A stretch of DNA of 64,000 nucleotides from Dyadobacter fermentans (lineage in GTDB: Bacteria > Bacteroidota > Bacteroidia > Cytophagales > Spirosomataceae): positions 186,001 through 250,000 of the forward strand of contig NZ_JAHXBN010000001.1 of assembly GCF_019924045.1 (NCBI RefSeq), written 5' to 3'. The position numbers and the translations under genes were made by a program. The notes beneath the pieces are model-generated. The model saw only the letters and a list, made by a program, of their open reading frames with translations, had not been told where the DNA came from and did no database searches. Positions 1 through 8,327 of this stretch are shown piece after piece; position 1 is the first letter of the stretch; the number at the start of each line of letters is the position of its first letter.

Positions 1-917
1 AGCAACAGATAACTTTGGTCGAACATAATTATACCATTATTAGTCAGCGGCTCTACCTTGGTACGTTTCAGTCGGATCACATCCGTTCGGAGATGGCTGT
101 TATAAGGCAGGTCTTCGATCAGACCAGTGATTTCATATGGTGCGGGTTCCGAGCCGAGTGTCGGGATCTCGTAGATAATCCGGCCTATCGGGTTCTGACC
201 CGGAAATATCCTGCCTGCATACGATCGTGTGATGAGTAAACTCCAACGGTTTTCCGAAGTGCGTTCGAGGCTGCCGGCAACAAGCTTAATGTCCAACATT
301 TTATTTGCCATCGTGTCAACCGTCAGCATGTTGGTTTCTATGCCATCGTTATCCCCAGGGCTAATCTTAAAATGAGGCCGATAGGAGTCAACGGACGACC
401 AGGATTGTGCTTCCGCATACATTTTCTGTAATGCGGGCGCAAGATAGGAGGGGGATGAAATATGTCGTTCAAACAGCCCGCCGCCCATTTTATTCACCGT
501 GACAATCCTGTAAATATCATCCTTCCGGCTCCATTGCCGGTCGTACGAAAGGCTGTCGATCACCACCGTAGCCACCATCATGCACGCCCACAAGCCAATG
601 GAAAGGCCGATTAAATGGATCAGCGAATAGCCGCTGTTTTTAACCAAAACCCGCGAGCCGATTTTGAAATAATTACGCAGCATATCGCTGCTAAATGCCG
701 ATGGCGAGCCGTACGGCGACGGTTTTCGCCGCATAATAGAAGGGCGGAGCAATGCTGTTACTTCTCGGAGGAAGAAAAAATTGGCCTTGAGCGCGCCTGT
801 GCGGCGGTGGCGCAACGCGTAGCGCTCGTGCAGGTCGCCGAGTAGTTCTTCGCGCAGATGCGGGGCGCAAATGCGCGTGGCCAGCTTATCGAGCCAGCGG
901 GGAGGGAGTGGTTGCAT
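1..917 (-). CDS. ABC transporter permease, FtsX/MacB type (3' end outside window)
   Basis: The frame is open from an ATG at 917 down to the left edge, so at least 305 codons are present and the C-terminus is missing. The first 75 residues form a soluble prefix (HLREELLGDLHERY) like the permease prefix domain found on many Bacteroidota permeases. A first membrane helix (SLIHLIGLSIGLWACMMVAT) follows, then a periplasmic MacB-like segment (SLSYDRQWSRKDDIYRIVTV). The start lies 3 bp after the stop of the PadR regulator, so the two are translationally close and very likely one operon. The family exports peptides or lipids, or transmits membrane stress; the substrate cannot be read here. The family call is firm. 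Confidence 0.88.
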   Translation of the reverse strand, partial: MQPLPPRWLDKLATRICAPHLREELLGDLHERYALRHRRTGALKANFFFLREVTALLRPSIMRRKPSPYGSPSAFSSDMLRNYFKIGSRVLVKNSGYSLIHLIGLSIGLWACMMVATVVIDSLSYDRQWSRKDDIYRIVTVNKMGGGLFERHISSPSYLAPALQKMYAEAQSWSSVDSYRPHFKISPGDNDGIETNMLTVDTMANKMLDIKLVAGSLERTSENRWSLLITRSYAGRIFPGQNPIGRIIYEIPTLGSEPAPYEITGLIEDLPYNSHLRTDVIRLKRTKVEPLTNNGIIMFDQSYLL

Positions 918-920
918 GGT

Positions 921-1274
921 TCAGCTGTTTGAAAAGTCGAGGCCCATTTTGGATAATTCGGCAGGTGTAATGCGGTTCCATAGGTTGTTCCGCACGGTGC
1001 GGGCCTCGTGGAGGATCTTGCCGCCATAAGCAGTCACGGTAAACAGGCGCTTGCGGCGTCCGCCACGTTCCTGCGTCGCCTCGCCAAGGTACGAGCTGAG
1101 GTAGCCTTTCTGTTCGAGCCGCTGCAATGCGGCATGTACCGCGCCGGTGCTTACCGTCTGCCCGGTTTCGTTTTCGAGCTCTTCCGCAATGCTCACCGAG
1201 TAGGCGCCCGGCGCCAGCGCCGCCACGGCCAGTAATACGATTTCTTCAAATTCGCCCAAATCGCTTCGTCTCAT
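921..1274 (-). CDS. PadR-family transcriptional regulator
   Basis: A 117-residue protein with the PadR winged-helix domain: an N-terminal helix (LGEFEEIVLLAVAAL), a recognition region (STGAVHAALQRLEQKGYL), then a wing with a Gly-Gly-Arg-Arg-Lys-Arg stretch and YGGKIL. PadR proteins repress neighbouring genes and often respond to small molecules. It immediately precedes the ABC permease with a 3-bp gap, an arrangement common in Bacteroidota, so it probably controls its own operon. The length is normal for the short PadR class. Confidence 0.9.
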   Translation of the reverse strand: MRRSDLGEFEEIVLLAVAALAPGAYSVSIAEELENETGQTVSTGAVHAALQRLEQKGYLSSYLGEATQERGGRRKRLFTVTAYGGKILHEARTVRNNLWNRITPAELSKMGLDFSNS

Positions 1275-1371
1275 AAGAATGTGTCCGGATTTATTAGATC
1301 TATTTCTGTATGTAAAATATCTTGCCAGTTATTGAAAACCGTATTTACGTCGAAATGAGGGCAGTTTCACG

Positions 1372-1401
1372 AAAAAGCCCTGTTCGTTTTTGAACAAGGC
1401 T
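1372..1401 (-). terminator. Rho-independent terminator after the GDPD gene
   Basis: An inverted repeat, AGCCCTGTTC at 1376-1385 and GAACAAGGCT at 1392-1401, has one mismatch. Read leftward it is followed by a run of T. It lies 60 bp beyond the stop of the glycerophosphodiesterase gene and probably ends the leftward carbohydrate transcript. Confidence 0.65.
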
Positions 1402-1460
1402 CGTCCGGTGTTGTACAGGGTTGTTAATGAATTGATATTAGTTGAAATGCTCGTAGCCTG

Positions 1461-2399
1461 CTATTTCTTCCCAAAAAACTTCTGCTTCACACTCTCTTTC
1501 CGTGCATACTTCTTCACCGCTTCCGCCGCTTCAATAGGCAAATCCGATTCCAGAATGGATGCCCCGTCTTTTGCAATGGCCAGGTATGCGGCTTTGCGCT
1601 CTTCCGGAGTTTTAAGTTTGTCATACGACGAGGCCGCTGAGATCATGCACATGGTGCCTTTTTTGTTCAGCAACGCATATAATTCCTTATTTTCGGGCTT
1701 CACGTGCGGGCCTATGTAGGCGATCATCTGGGTGAAAGGCACGTTGGCCTTTTCGTAGTCCTCGTACTCTTTCATGTTCCGGATGAATGCCGAGAAGGTG
1801 TGGTTTTTGTTTTGGGATAAATAATAGGTCATTTCGGCGGCGCTGTGCACGGTGAGCATCACGAATGCGTCGGCTTTGTGCTTTTTGATCAACGCGGCAG
1901 TCATGGCTAGGGGGACGTCCTTATGGTCGAGGTTGAGGACGGTTTTGCCGCGCGCCCATTCGATCACTTCCGAAAGCGTCGGGATAGGGAAGTTGGTGAC
2001 GTTACCTTCCGCGTCTTTGAGGCGGAATTTTTTGAGCTCTTCGTAGGTGTAGTCCGACAGCTTGCCTTTGCCCGTCGTCGTGCGGTCGAGCGTGGCGTCG
2101 TGCATGAGCACCATCACGCTGTCTTTGGTCAGTCGCGGATCGATTTCGAAGAATGCGGGGGTGTGTTTCAATGTATTTTCAAAAGTAGCAATGGAGTTCT
2201 CGGGAAAGCCCTTCACCATGCCGCCGCGGTGCCCGGCGATCAGTATCGGGTCGTTGCCGGTGAATTGAAAATAGGCGTGCAGGTCCTTCGCGGTCTTGAT
2301 TTTCAGGACATTGAGCTTGCTCTGCGCATGACTGGTGGAATGGCTGCCCAAGGCGAGTAATGCGGTTAGTATGAATGGGTTAAGGAGTTTCTTTTTCAT
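1461..2399 (-). CDS. Glycerophosphodiester phosphodiesterase family protein, secreted
   Basis: A 312-residue protein with a signal peptide (residues 1-26, ending SHAQ) and a GDPD TIM-barrel. Visible active-site elements are H57-R58-G59, E67-N68, E85/D87 and H100-D101, all expected for metal-dependent hydrolysis of glycerophosphodiesters. The signal peptide implies a periplasmic or outer-surface location. It is the last gene of a leftward series, 15 bp after the histidine phosphatase. Its place among sugar kinases suggests release of a polyol or glycerol unit from a phosphodiester, but that role is inference. Confidence 0.9.
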   Translation of the reverse strand: MKKKLLNPFILTALLALGSHSTSHAQSKLNVLKIKTAKDLHAYFQFTGNDPILIAGHRGGMVKGFPENSIATFENTLKHTPAFFEIDPRLTKDSVMVLMHDATLDRTTTGKGKLSDYTYEELKKFRLKDAEGNVTNFPIPTLSEVIEWARGKTVLNLDHKDVPLAMTAALIKKHKADAFVMLTVHSAAEMTYYLSQNKNHTFSAFIRNMKEYEDYEKANVPFTQMIAYIGPHVKPENKELYALLNKKGTMCMISAASSYDKLKTPEERKAAYLAIAKDGASILESDLPIEAAEAVKKYARKESVKQKFFGKK

Positions 2400-2414
2400 G
2401 ATTTATATTAAAAA

Positions 2415-3017
2415 TTAAGAGCGGCAGTTGAGTTTTAAAAGATTGAATTCGCCCTGTGCATCCAGGCTGAACAATGTTACCGAAGAGTTCTCCTGAACGA
2501 TCTGCCGGTAGTTTTTGAGCGGCATCCCGAGTTTCCAGGCCATGTAAAACCGGTTCACGGCATTGTGCGCCACCACGAGCACGGTACCGTTGGGATGTTT
2601 TTGGAGAATGTCGTTGAAAAAATCATCGACGCGCGTCACAATCTCGATGGCCGTCTCGCCTGTCCCGCCCGCACGTGCGTAATCGGGCTCGTGCGCCCAT
2701 GCGTCCCAGAGCGCGGGGTTTTCGGCGATGAACTCGGCCCGCGTTTTTCCTTCCCATTCACCGAATGAGGCTTCGATCAGCCGTTGATCGACGACGATAC
2801 CCGGGTAGTTGCCAGAGGCAATGGTAGCGGTGTGATGGGCGCGTTGAAGCGGCGAAGTATACACCGCGTCGAATGCAATGTCTTTGAGCAATGCGGCTGC
2901 GAGATGTGCCTGTTCGAGGCCTTTTTCGGTGAGGCCGATGTCCGTCGCGCCGCAGTAGCGGTTGCCGTCGGCATTCCAGAATGTTTCTCCGTGGCGGAGC
3001 AGATATACGTGGAGCAT
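2415..3017 (-). CDS. Histidine phosphatase family protein
   Basis: A 200-residue cytoplasmic enzyme of the phosphoglycerate mutase/acid phosphatase superfamily. It carries R8-H9-G10-E11, R59, the acid E82 and the second histidine H151 (VLVVAHNAVNRF), so the catalytic set is complete. The size fits the CobC/GpmB-like phosphatase branch rather than true mutases. The ATG is 2 bp from the stop of the upstream FGGY kinase, showing tight operon coupling. It may dephosphorylate a sugar phosphate made by the neighbouring kinases; the substrate is not readable from sequence. Confidence 0.88.
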   Translation of the reverse strand: MLHVYLLRHGETFWNADGNRYCGATDIGLTEKGLEQAHLAAALLKDIAFDAVYTSPLQRAHHTATIASGNYPGIVVDQRLIEASFGEWEGKTRAEFIAENPALWDAWAHEPDYARAGGTGETAIEIVTRVDDFFNDILQKHPNGTVLVVAHNAVNRFYMAWKLGMPLKNYRQIVQENSSVTLFSLDAQGEFNLLKLNCRS

Positions 3018-3019
3018 GG

Positions 3020-4477
3020 TCAGTGAGTTATGGGCACAGGCCCGGCTATGAAACCTTTTTCGGTTAAAGTTTGGATAAAATTCCGGTATTGCTGCGCATA
3101 GGCTTCTACCAACGCCGGCTCGGGGCGGATCGTCTTCTCAATGCGCGTCATCGCCTGCGCCGCTTGCGTGAGCGTTCCGAAATGGGAGCCCGCTGCGGCC
3201 ACGATGGCGGCACCCGCTGCGCCGGTCACATTACCGCATTTGTGTACGGGCCGGTTGAGGACATTAGCCCGGATGGTAAGCCACACATCGCTGTTGCTCC
3301 CACCGCCGGCAGTGTAGACCGCATGCACTTCCTCGCCCGAAAGGCCTTCGATCATTTCATAGGCATAACGTTCCACGAATGCGACGCTTTCCATATTGGC
3401 AGCGAATGTGGCCTCGCGGCTGGCATTTTCGGGCGCAAAGCCCCGCGCCTGGGGCGCTATGAACGGGAAGCGCTCGCCTTGTTGCAGCAAAGGATAAGCG
3501 ATGAGGCCGGTAGGAATGAGGTTTACGGAAGCGTTGGTGAGTGAGGGAAGGTCGTCGGCAAAGCATGCCGAAACCCAATCGGCGCCGATGTTACCCGCTC
3601 CGCCCGGCATCCAGTAGCCTTCGGGATGGCGGTGGCTGTACAGCCGGCCTTCCGGGTCGCGTACCTCCCGGATGGTGACCCCCTTCACGACGAGCGTGGT
3701 GCCGATGGTGGTATTCCAATCGCCGGGTTGCACGGCACCGGAAGCCACCTGCGATGCGCAGCCGTCGGTCATGCCGGCGATAACCTGGATCGGCTCCAAA
3801 CCGAGTTGTTGGCTCAGCTCCGGCAGTAAGCGGCCGATTTGTGTGCCCGACGGGACGACTTTTTGCAGCCATTCTTTTCGCAGCGGAAGGTGTTCCGTCA
3901 GGTAAGCCGGCCATTCGCCCGCGCCGACGTCAAAGCCTGATTTCAATGCATTGGTATAGTCGGTTACTGAAAAATCGCCGCAGAGTTTGCCGATGATAAA
4001 ATCCGTCGCGTGGATCCAGGTGTGGATTTGCGCTGCTTTTTCGGTGAACCGGTTGGAATACCACACCATTTTCGACAACCCGCTGGACGCATTGAAACCG
4101 GTGTAGCCTTCAGGGTGAAGACGTTCGGCGATTTCCCTGCAGTACTTTCCTTCTGCGGCAGGACGGGTGTCGGAGTACATCAATGCATCGTGCAGCGGCT
4201 CGTTATGCGCGTCCAGGGGAATGACTGTGCCGGATGTGGACGTGACCGAAACCGCCCTTATGTCCTTCAAATCAATGACTTCGCGGACGGAGGCCAGCAA
4301 GTTTTGTAAACAGGTCCATACCGATTCCCACCACATCGCCGGCGTTTGCTCCTCGCGCGAACGCGGCGTGAGTGGGAAAACCTTCTCGCTGCTGCCCGTG
4401 GTGCGTCCCGTTTCATCCAGCAGTACTACACGCACGCCCTGCGTCCCCACATCGATCCCTAAAAAGTATGAATGCAT
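3020..4477 (-). CDS. FGGY-family carbohydrate kinase (xylulokinase-like)
   Basis: A 485-residue two-domain ASKHA kinase. The N-terminal phosphate loop is GIDVGTQG (residues 7-14). The central IAGMTDGCASQVASGAV and IGTTLVVKGV segments, and the C-terminal YTAGGGSNSDVWLTIRANVL and GNVTGAAGAAIVAA segments, match the FGGY nucleotide-binding pattern. The family phosphorylates sugars and polyols at the terminal hydroxyl using ATP. It is packed between a second FGGY kinase (2-bp gap) and the histidine phosphatase (2-bp gap). Sequence alone does not separate xylulose, ribulose or polyol specificity. Confidence 0.9.
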   Translation of the reverse strand: MHSYFLGIDVGTQGVRVVLLDETGRTTGSSEKVFPLTPRSREEQTPAMWWESVWTCLQNLLASVREVIDLKDIRAVSVTSTSGTVIPLDAHNEPLHDALMYSDTRPAAEGKYCREIAERLHPEGYTGFNASSGLSKMVWYSNRFTEKAAQIHTWIHATDFIIGKLCGDFSVTDYTNALKSGFDVGAGEWPAYLTEHLPLRKEWLQKVVPSGTQIGRLLPELSQQLGLEPIQVIAGMTDGCASQVASGAVQPGDWNTTIGTTLVVKGVTIREVRDPEGRLYSHRHPEGYWMPGGAGNIGADWVSACFADDLPSLTNASVNLIPTGLIAYPLLQQGERFPFIAPQARGFAPENASREATFAANMESVAFVERYAYEMIEGLSGEEVHAVYTAGGGSNSDVWLTIRANVLNRPVHKCGNVTGAAGAAIVAAAGSHFGTLTQAAQAMTRIEKTIRPEPALVEAYAQQYRNFIQTLTEKGFIAGPVPITH

Positions 4478-4479
4478 AG

Positions 4480-5925
4480 TTAATTCAGTGTTTTAAATGC
4501 CTCGCGGCTGCGTTTCCATTCGGCATACCATGCGGCGTAAACCGGATCGCTGTCCGGTTCGGTAACCTCCAGCGTCTCCGGTACATGGTTCGGAATGCCC
4601 AGTGCATCGTTGCAAATGGCCACACCTCCCGAGACGGAGGCCTGGCGGTAATTGGTCCGAATAACTACTTTTTTACCTAACAAATTGGCGATAAACTGCC
4701 GTAGCAGCTTGCTTTGTACTCCTCCGCCGCACATCCATACATAGTCCTGCTCATGGCGCGTCACTTCGCGGAGCACCTTATAATTTTCGGAAATGCTGCA
4801 AGCAATGTCCCAAAGCGTGGCCCATACGAAATGTGCCCGGCTGAGCTGGTGCGATACCGGTGTATTAAATATGAACCCGCCGCGGATCAGCGGGGACTTC
4901 TCGCCTGCGAGCAACGAGCCCAGCGCGCCCACGCAATGCGTATCACGAATGGCCGCTACCTCGGTTTCGATCAGTTCGTAGGGCTCATTGGGATAGAAAA
5001 TTTCTTTCAGGCGCTGGTAATTCAGGCCGGTTACGCCTGCATTGGCTTCGAGCAGAAAATTGGCATTGTCGGTATGCCGGTTGGTCCAGGTGCGTTCGTG
5101 AGCGTCGGTAATGTAATGGTCGGCTATTTTAATAATGGGGGTAGTAGTGCCCGAAACGATCACAATGTCTTCCACGGACGGTTCAAGGCTTGTGATCGCC
5201 AGTTGGGTATCCGAGCCGCCGACCACCACGTCAGCGGACTCCAAAATGCCGAGTTCGGCGGCAATGTCCGGTTGTATTTTACCTAAAACAGTCCCTGAAT
5301 GCACCAGCGGCGGGAGGAGCGAGACATCGAGCCGGTATTTTTCACAGAGCTGCGGCGACCATTGCCCCTTCGCGACATCGTAGAGTAACGTCTCCGACGC
5401 CTGGGAATGCTCGTATCCCTGCACGCCGCTGAACATGTATTGCGCCCAGTCGCTGATGCTGAGGAATGTCGACACCCGCTGCCAAAGCGAGGGGCGGCGC
5501 TCGCGGACACCGACGAGTTTCAATGCCGAAAAAAGTGAAGTAGGGTAACGACCAGTGAGCATGTAGATCTCGTGTTTATCCGGGCTAATGTCTTCCCATT
5601 CGCGGCCGCGGTGGTCGATATTGGGCATGCCGATAAGCGAGTTGCCTGCTTTGTCGAGCGCTACAATGCCTTCGCGCTGGCTGGTGGCCGTGATGGCCGT
5701 GATACTCACCGCTCCTGCTTGTGCCAATGCGGTTTTAGCAAGATTCCTGATCTGCTTCCACAGTGCGTCCGGGTCGAAAAAGATGGATTCCGGGTAATGC
5801 TCGTCCTTCCGGTAGTGCATATCGCCGCTCGCCACGCCGAGGATCACACCGGCGGGGTCGGCGATGGCTACACGTACATTGCCTGTGCCGATATCGGTCA
5901 CGAGGTATGCCTGTTTCAAAGTCAT
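4480..5925 (-). CDS. FGGY-family carbohydrate kinase (LsrK-like branch)
   Basis: A 481-residue FGGY kinase with phosphate loop TDIGTGNVR (residues 10-18). The segments ITATSQREGIVALD and ISDWAQYMFSG resemble the autoinducer-2 kinase LsrK more than xylulokinase. C-terminal motifs (MCGGGVQSKLLRQFIANLLG, ASVSGGVAI) are present. None of the other Lsr genes is nearby, so AI-2 phosphorylation is unlikely to be its job; it may act on a related short polyol or keto-sugar. It sits between a 2-hydroxyacid dehydrogenase (10 bp) and another FGGY kinase (2 bp). Having two divergent kinases in one operon is unusual. Confidence 0.88.
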   Translation of the reverse strand: MTLKQAYLVTDIGTGNVRVAIADPAGVILGVASGDMHYRKDEHYPESIFFDPDALWKQIRNLAKTALAQAGAVSITAITATSQREGIVALDKAGNSLIGMPNIDHRGREWEDISPDKHEIYMLTGRYPTSLFSALKLVGVRERRPSLWQRVSTFLSISDWAQYMFSGVQGYEHSQASETLLYDVAKGQWSPQLCEKYRLDVSLLPPLVHSGTVLGKIQPDIAAELGILESADVVVGGSDTQLAITSLEPSVEDIVIVSGTTTPIIKIADHYITDAHERTWTNRHTDNANFLLEANAGVTGLNYQRLKEIFYPNEPYELIETEVAAIRDTHCVGALGSLLAGEKSPLIRGGFIFNTPVSHQLSRAHFVWATLWDIACSISENYKVLREVTRHEQDYVWMCGGGVQSKLLRQFIANLLGKKVVIRTNYRQASVSGGVAICNDALGIPNHVPETLEVTEPDSDPVYAAWYAEWKRSREAFKTLN

Positions 5926-5935
5926 TGTTTTACGA

Positions 5936-6940
5936 TTAATGGGTTTTGGCAGCCAATACGTCCCGGTTCACCAACTGGCGGATGTTCCGGTTGCCTTCCG
6001 CATAAAAGCCGCGCAGGGCCTTGTTCATAATGTCGGCGTGGTGATCTTCCACTTCAAAGGTAGCCCCGGCAATGTGCGGCGTAGCGAGGACGTTTTTGTG
6101 ATGTATTAATCTATAATCCAGTGCATCAGGTGGTTCGTGGTCGAAAACGTCGAGGATAGCGCCGCGGATGGCGTTGCTTTCGATGGCCGATAGTAATGCC
6201 TCGCGCTGCACCACCACTGCCCGCGCGGTGTTCACAAAAATGGCATCTTTTTTCATTAACCCGATCAGCTCTTCTCCAATCATGCCTTCGGTTTCGCTGG
6301 TCACAGGTAAATGGATCGATACCACGTCGGAGAGACGGAAGACGTCTTCCAGGCTCACCTTTTTGTAGTGGGGGTCATCCGAGGTATAGAACGGATCATA
6401 ATACAGGATTTCGGCAGGGAAATGCCTTACCAGGTTCGCGATTGTCTGTCCCACAGCCCCGAAACCGACCATCCCGATCGTTTTTCCGGCAATCTCATTC
6501 CCTTTAAACTGCAAATAGGAAGTATGTGCACCCGCCTCCCAATGCTCGCCTTCGAGCCAGGCAACGCCTTCGAATGTGTTGCGCATCAGATTGATAAGGT
6601 TGGCGATAAACATTTCCGCCACCGCCTGCGCATTACGCGCGGGCGTGTTGAAAACCGGGATGCCCTTGGTGGTAGCGGTCGCCACAGCCACATTGGAAGG
6701 CGTCCCGCGGCACACGCCGATAAACTGTAAATCCGGGAACGCCTCGATTACCGCAGCTGTAACGTGATCGTGCTCGGTAATGAGGGCGTCGGCCCCGGTT
6801 TCAGTCAGTAATGCAATGAGTTCCCCCTCATTGTAAGCGCGCTCCTGCAATTTCCATGGCTTATAAATGATCTCTCCGAATTGCTCTTTTAGCGCCTGCT
6901 GCGCCTTGTCGTGGTAGGGGGCGGTTATTAGGATTTTCAT
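5936..6940 (-). CDS. D-isomer-specific 2-hydroxyacid dehydrogenase, NAD(P)-binding
   Basis: I chose the ATG at 6940 (MKILITAP), giving 334 residues; a longer frame upstream is not conserved in character. The Rossmann motif is GFGAVG (159-164). The catalytic triad of the family is complete: R240 in FVNTAR, E269 in FDHEP and H289 in ATPHI. The fold resembles phosphoglycerate dehydrogenase. In this operon with two kinases and a polyol-type transporter it probably interconverts a 2-keto acid and a 2-hydroxy acid derived from the sugar. The substrate is unknown. Confidence 0.9.
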   Translation of the reverse strand: MKILITAPYHDKAQQALKEQFGEIIYKPWKLQERAYNEGELIALLTETGADALITEHDHVTAAVIEAFPDLQFIGVCRGTPSNVAVATATTKGIPVFNTPARNAQAVAEMFIANLINLMRNTFEGVAWLEGEHWEAGAHTSYLQFKGNEIAGKTIGMVGFGAVGQTIANLVRHFPAEILYYDPFYTSDDPHYKKVSLEDVFRLSDVVSIHLPVTSETEGMIGEELIGLMKKDAIFVNTARAVVVQREALLSAIESNAIRGAILDVFDHEPPDALDYRLIHHKNVLATPHIAGATFEVEDHHADIMNKALRGFYAEGNRNIRQLVNRDVLAAKTH

Positions 6941-6962
6941 GTCTGGTGTCGAGTTTGTAGTG

Positions 6963-7027
6963 ACCATGGACGATGGACCATCGACCATGGATTGTTGTCG
7001 CCATGGTCGATGGTCGGCGGTCGATTG
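6963..7027. repeat. Palindromic CCATGG/CGATGG repeat cluster
   Basis: Between the dehydrogenase and transporter genes the sequence is built of CCATGG and CGATGGTC words in both orientations. CCATGGACGATGG (6964-6976) faces CCATCGACCATGG (6978-6990), and CCATGGTCGATGGTC follows at 7001-7015. The arms pair with few mismatches and could fold as a hairpin in RNA. It lies inside the presumed operon. Confidence 0.55.
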
Positions 7028-7037
7028 TCAAAAATTG

Positions 7038-8297
7038 TTAAATGTTACTATCAATAGTCAAATGCTTTTCCGCAACGCTACTTGCCTGCGGCAACGTAAT
7101 AAACCTCGTGAGCACGGCGCTGATGAAGTACAGGACTGCCAGCGTCCAGGCTACTCCTTCGCTGCCTATGGAGCCGATGAATAGCCCTACAATGGCCGGG
7201 CCGATAAAAACCGGCAGGCCGGCGCCGAGGTTCAGGATGGCCATAGCAGCGCCTTTTTCTTCTTTTACTAATGACGGCACCAATGCGGAGAGCGGCACAT
7301 ACCCGGCGAGTAATCCACCCCAGAGAATACCCGGGATGAGGATCAGCCAGAAGTTGCCGTCGAAAAGGGCTGGTGAATAGTAGAAGAGCAAAGTACTGAC
7401 CCCGCAGCCAAAGCCGCCGAACCACATAATGGTGTTTTGCCAGCCCAGGCGGTCGCCGACGAAGCCAAATATGAGGTTGAAAATGATGTTACTGGTAAAA
7501 ATAGTCCCCCATATCCACAGCCATTCCTGCGTAGACAGCCCGTGCTCGGCCATGTAAGTAGGCAGGAATACCGGGAATGCAAATTGGGCCGTGGTGTTGA
7601 TAATGCGTACAATGCCGCCGATCAGCACCTTGGGTTCTTCGCGAATAATGGTGAAGCCTTTCAATAGCTCGTTTGCCTTGCCGGCCGCCTCGCCGGTCGA
7701 GTGGAATTGATCTTTATTCAAAACCAATGCGAAGAATGCCCCGACGGAAACCCAGAAAATGGAGCTCCAAAGCGTATTCTGGTAACCGATCCGCTCGATG
7801 GCCCAGCTGGAATAATAGGCGCCGAATACATTGAGGCCGCCCGTGAATACAAACCAGAACCAGCCCACCGCGCGCCCGAGCGCATGCCCAGGTGTGCGGT
7901 AGGTGATCCATACCAGAAACGAATAGGCAAACAACGGGTAACCGAACCCTCTGACCGCATAGGTGAGCAACATGACGGGAAAATTGAGCGATTCCATGCC
8001 CAATCCTACAAAACCGACGGTGCCGATCACGTAAAGCAAAATGCCCATCAGCATGGCCTTGCGCGGGCCATACCCTTCGGCCAGGACGCCTGAAAACCAG
8101 GACGAAATGGCGATGGTAATGCCGTACACCGTGAAAAGCGATGCGGATTGCTGGATCGTCATGCCGCGGTCGAGGAGGTAGGGGCTGAGCCAGCCTTGCT
8201 CCACGCCATCGCCCATCATGAAAATCAGGATGCCCAGATACCCCCAGGCGAGGTGCCGGGGTAATCCGATGCGGTCAAAGGGTGTCGTTGGTGTCAT
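7038..8297 (-). CDS. MFS transporter, RbtT/DalT/CsbX (polyol) type
   Basis: A 419-residue, 12-helix major facilitator protein of the inner membrane. Its start (IGLPRHLAWGYLGILIFMMG), the central IVRIINT motif and the segment GAAMAILNLGAGLP closely parallel the ribitol/D-arabinitol permeases RbtT and DalT as I recall them. That makes a sugar alcohol or similar small polyol the likely substrate. It lies between the TonB receptor (outer membrane) and the cytoplasmic dehydrogenase/kinase genes, consistent with stepwise import. Specificity within the family is not certain. Confidence 0.85.
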   Translation of the reverse strand: MTPTTPFDRIGLPRHLAWGYLGILIFMMGDGVEQGWLSPYLLDRGMTIQQSASLFTVYGITIAISSWFSGVLAEGYGPRKAMLMGILLYVIGTVGFVGLGMESLNFPVMLLTYAVRGFGYPLFAYSFLVWITYRTPGHALGRAVGWFWFVFTGGLNVFGAYYSSWAIERIGYQNTLWSSIFWVSVGAFFALVLNKDQFHSTGEAAGKANELLKGFTIIREEPKVLIGGIVRIINTTAQFAFPVFLPTYMAEHGLSTQEWLWIWGTIFTSNIIFNLIFGFVGDRLGWQNTIMWFGGFGCGVSTLLFYYSPALFDGNFWLILIPGILWGGLLAGYVPLSALVPSLVKEEKGAAMAILNLGAGLPVFIGPAIVGLFIGSIGSEGVAWTLAVLYFISAVLTRFITLPQASSVAEKHLTIDSNI

Positions 8298-8327
8298 TGT
8301 GGGATTGATTTAGGAATATGAAAAAGG

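Noticed and set aside
4480..5925. Autoinducer-2 (Lsr) system
   Set aside because: Only a kinase of the LsrK-like branch is present; no LsrABCD, LsrF, LsrG or LsrR genes occur nearby.
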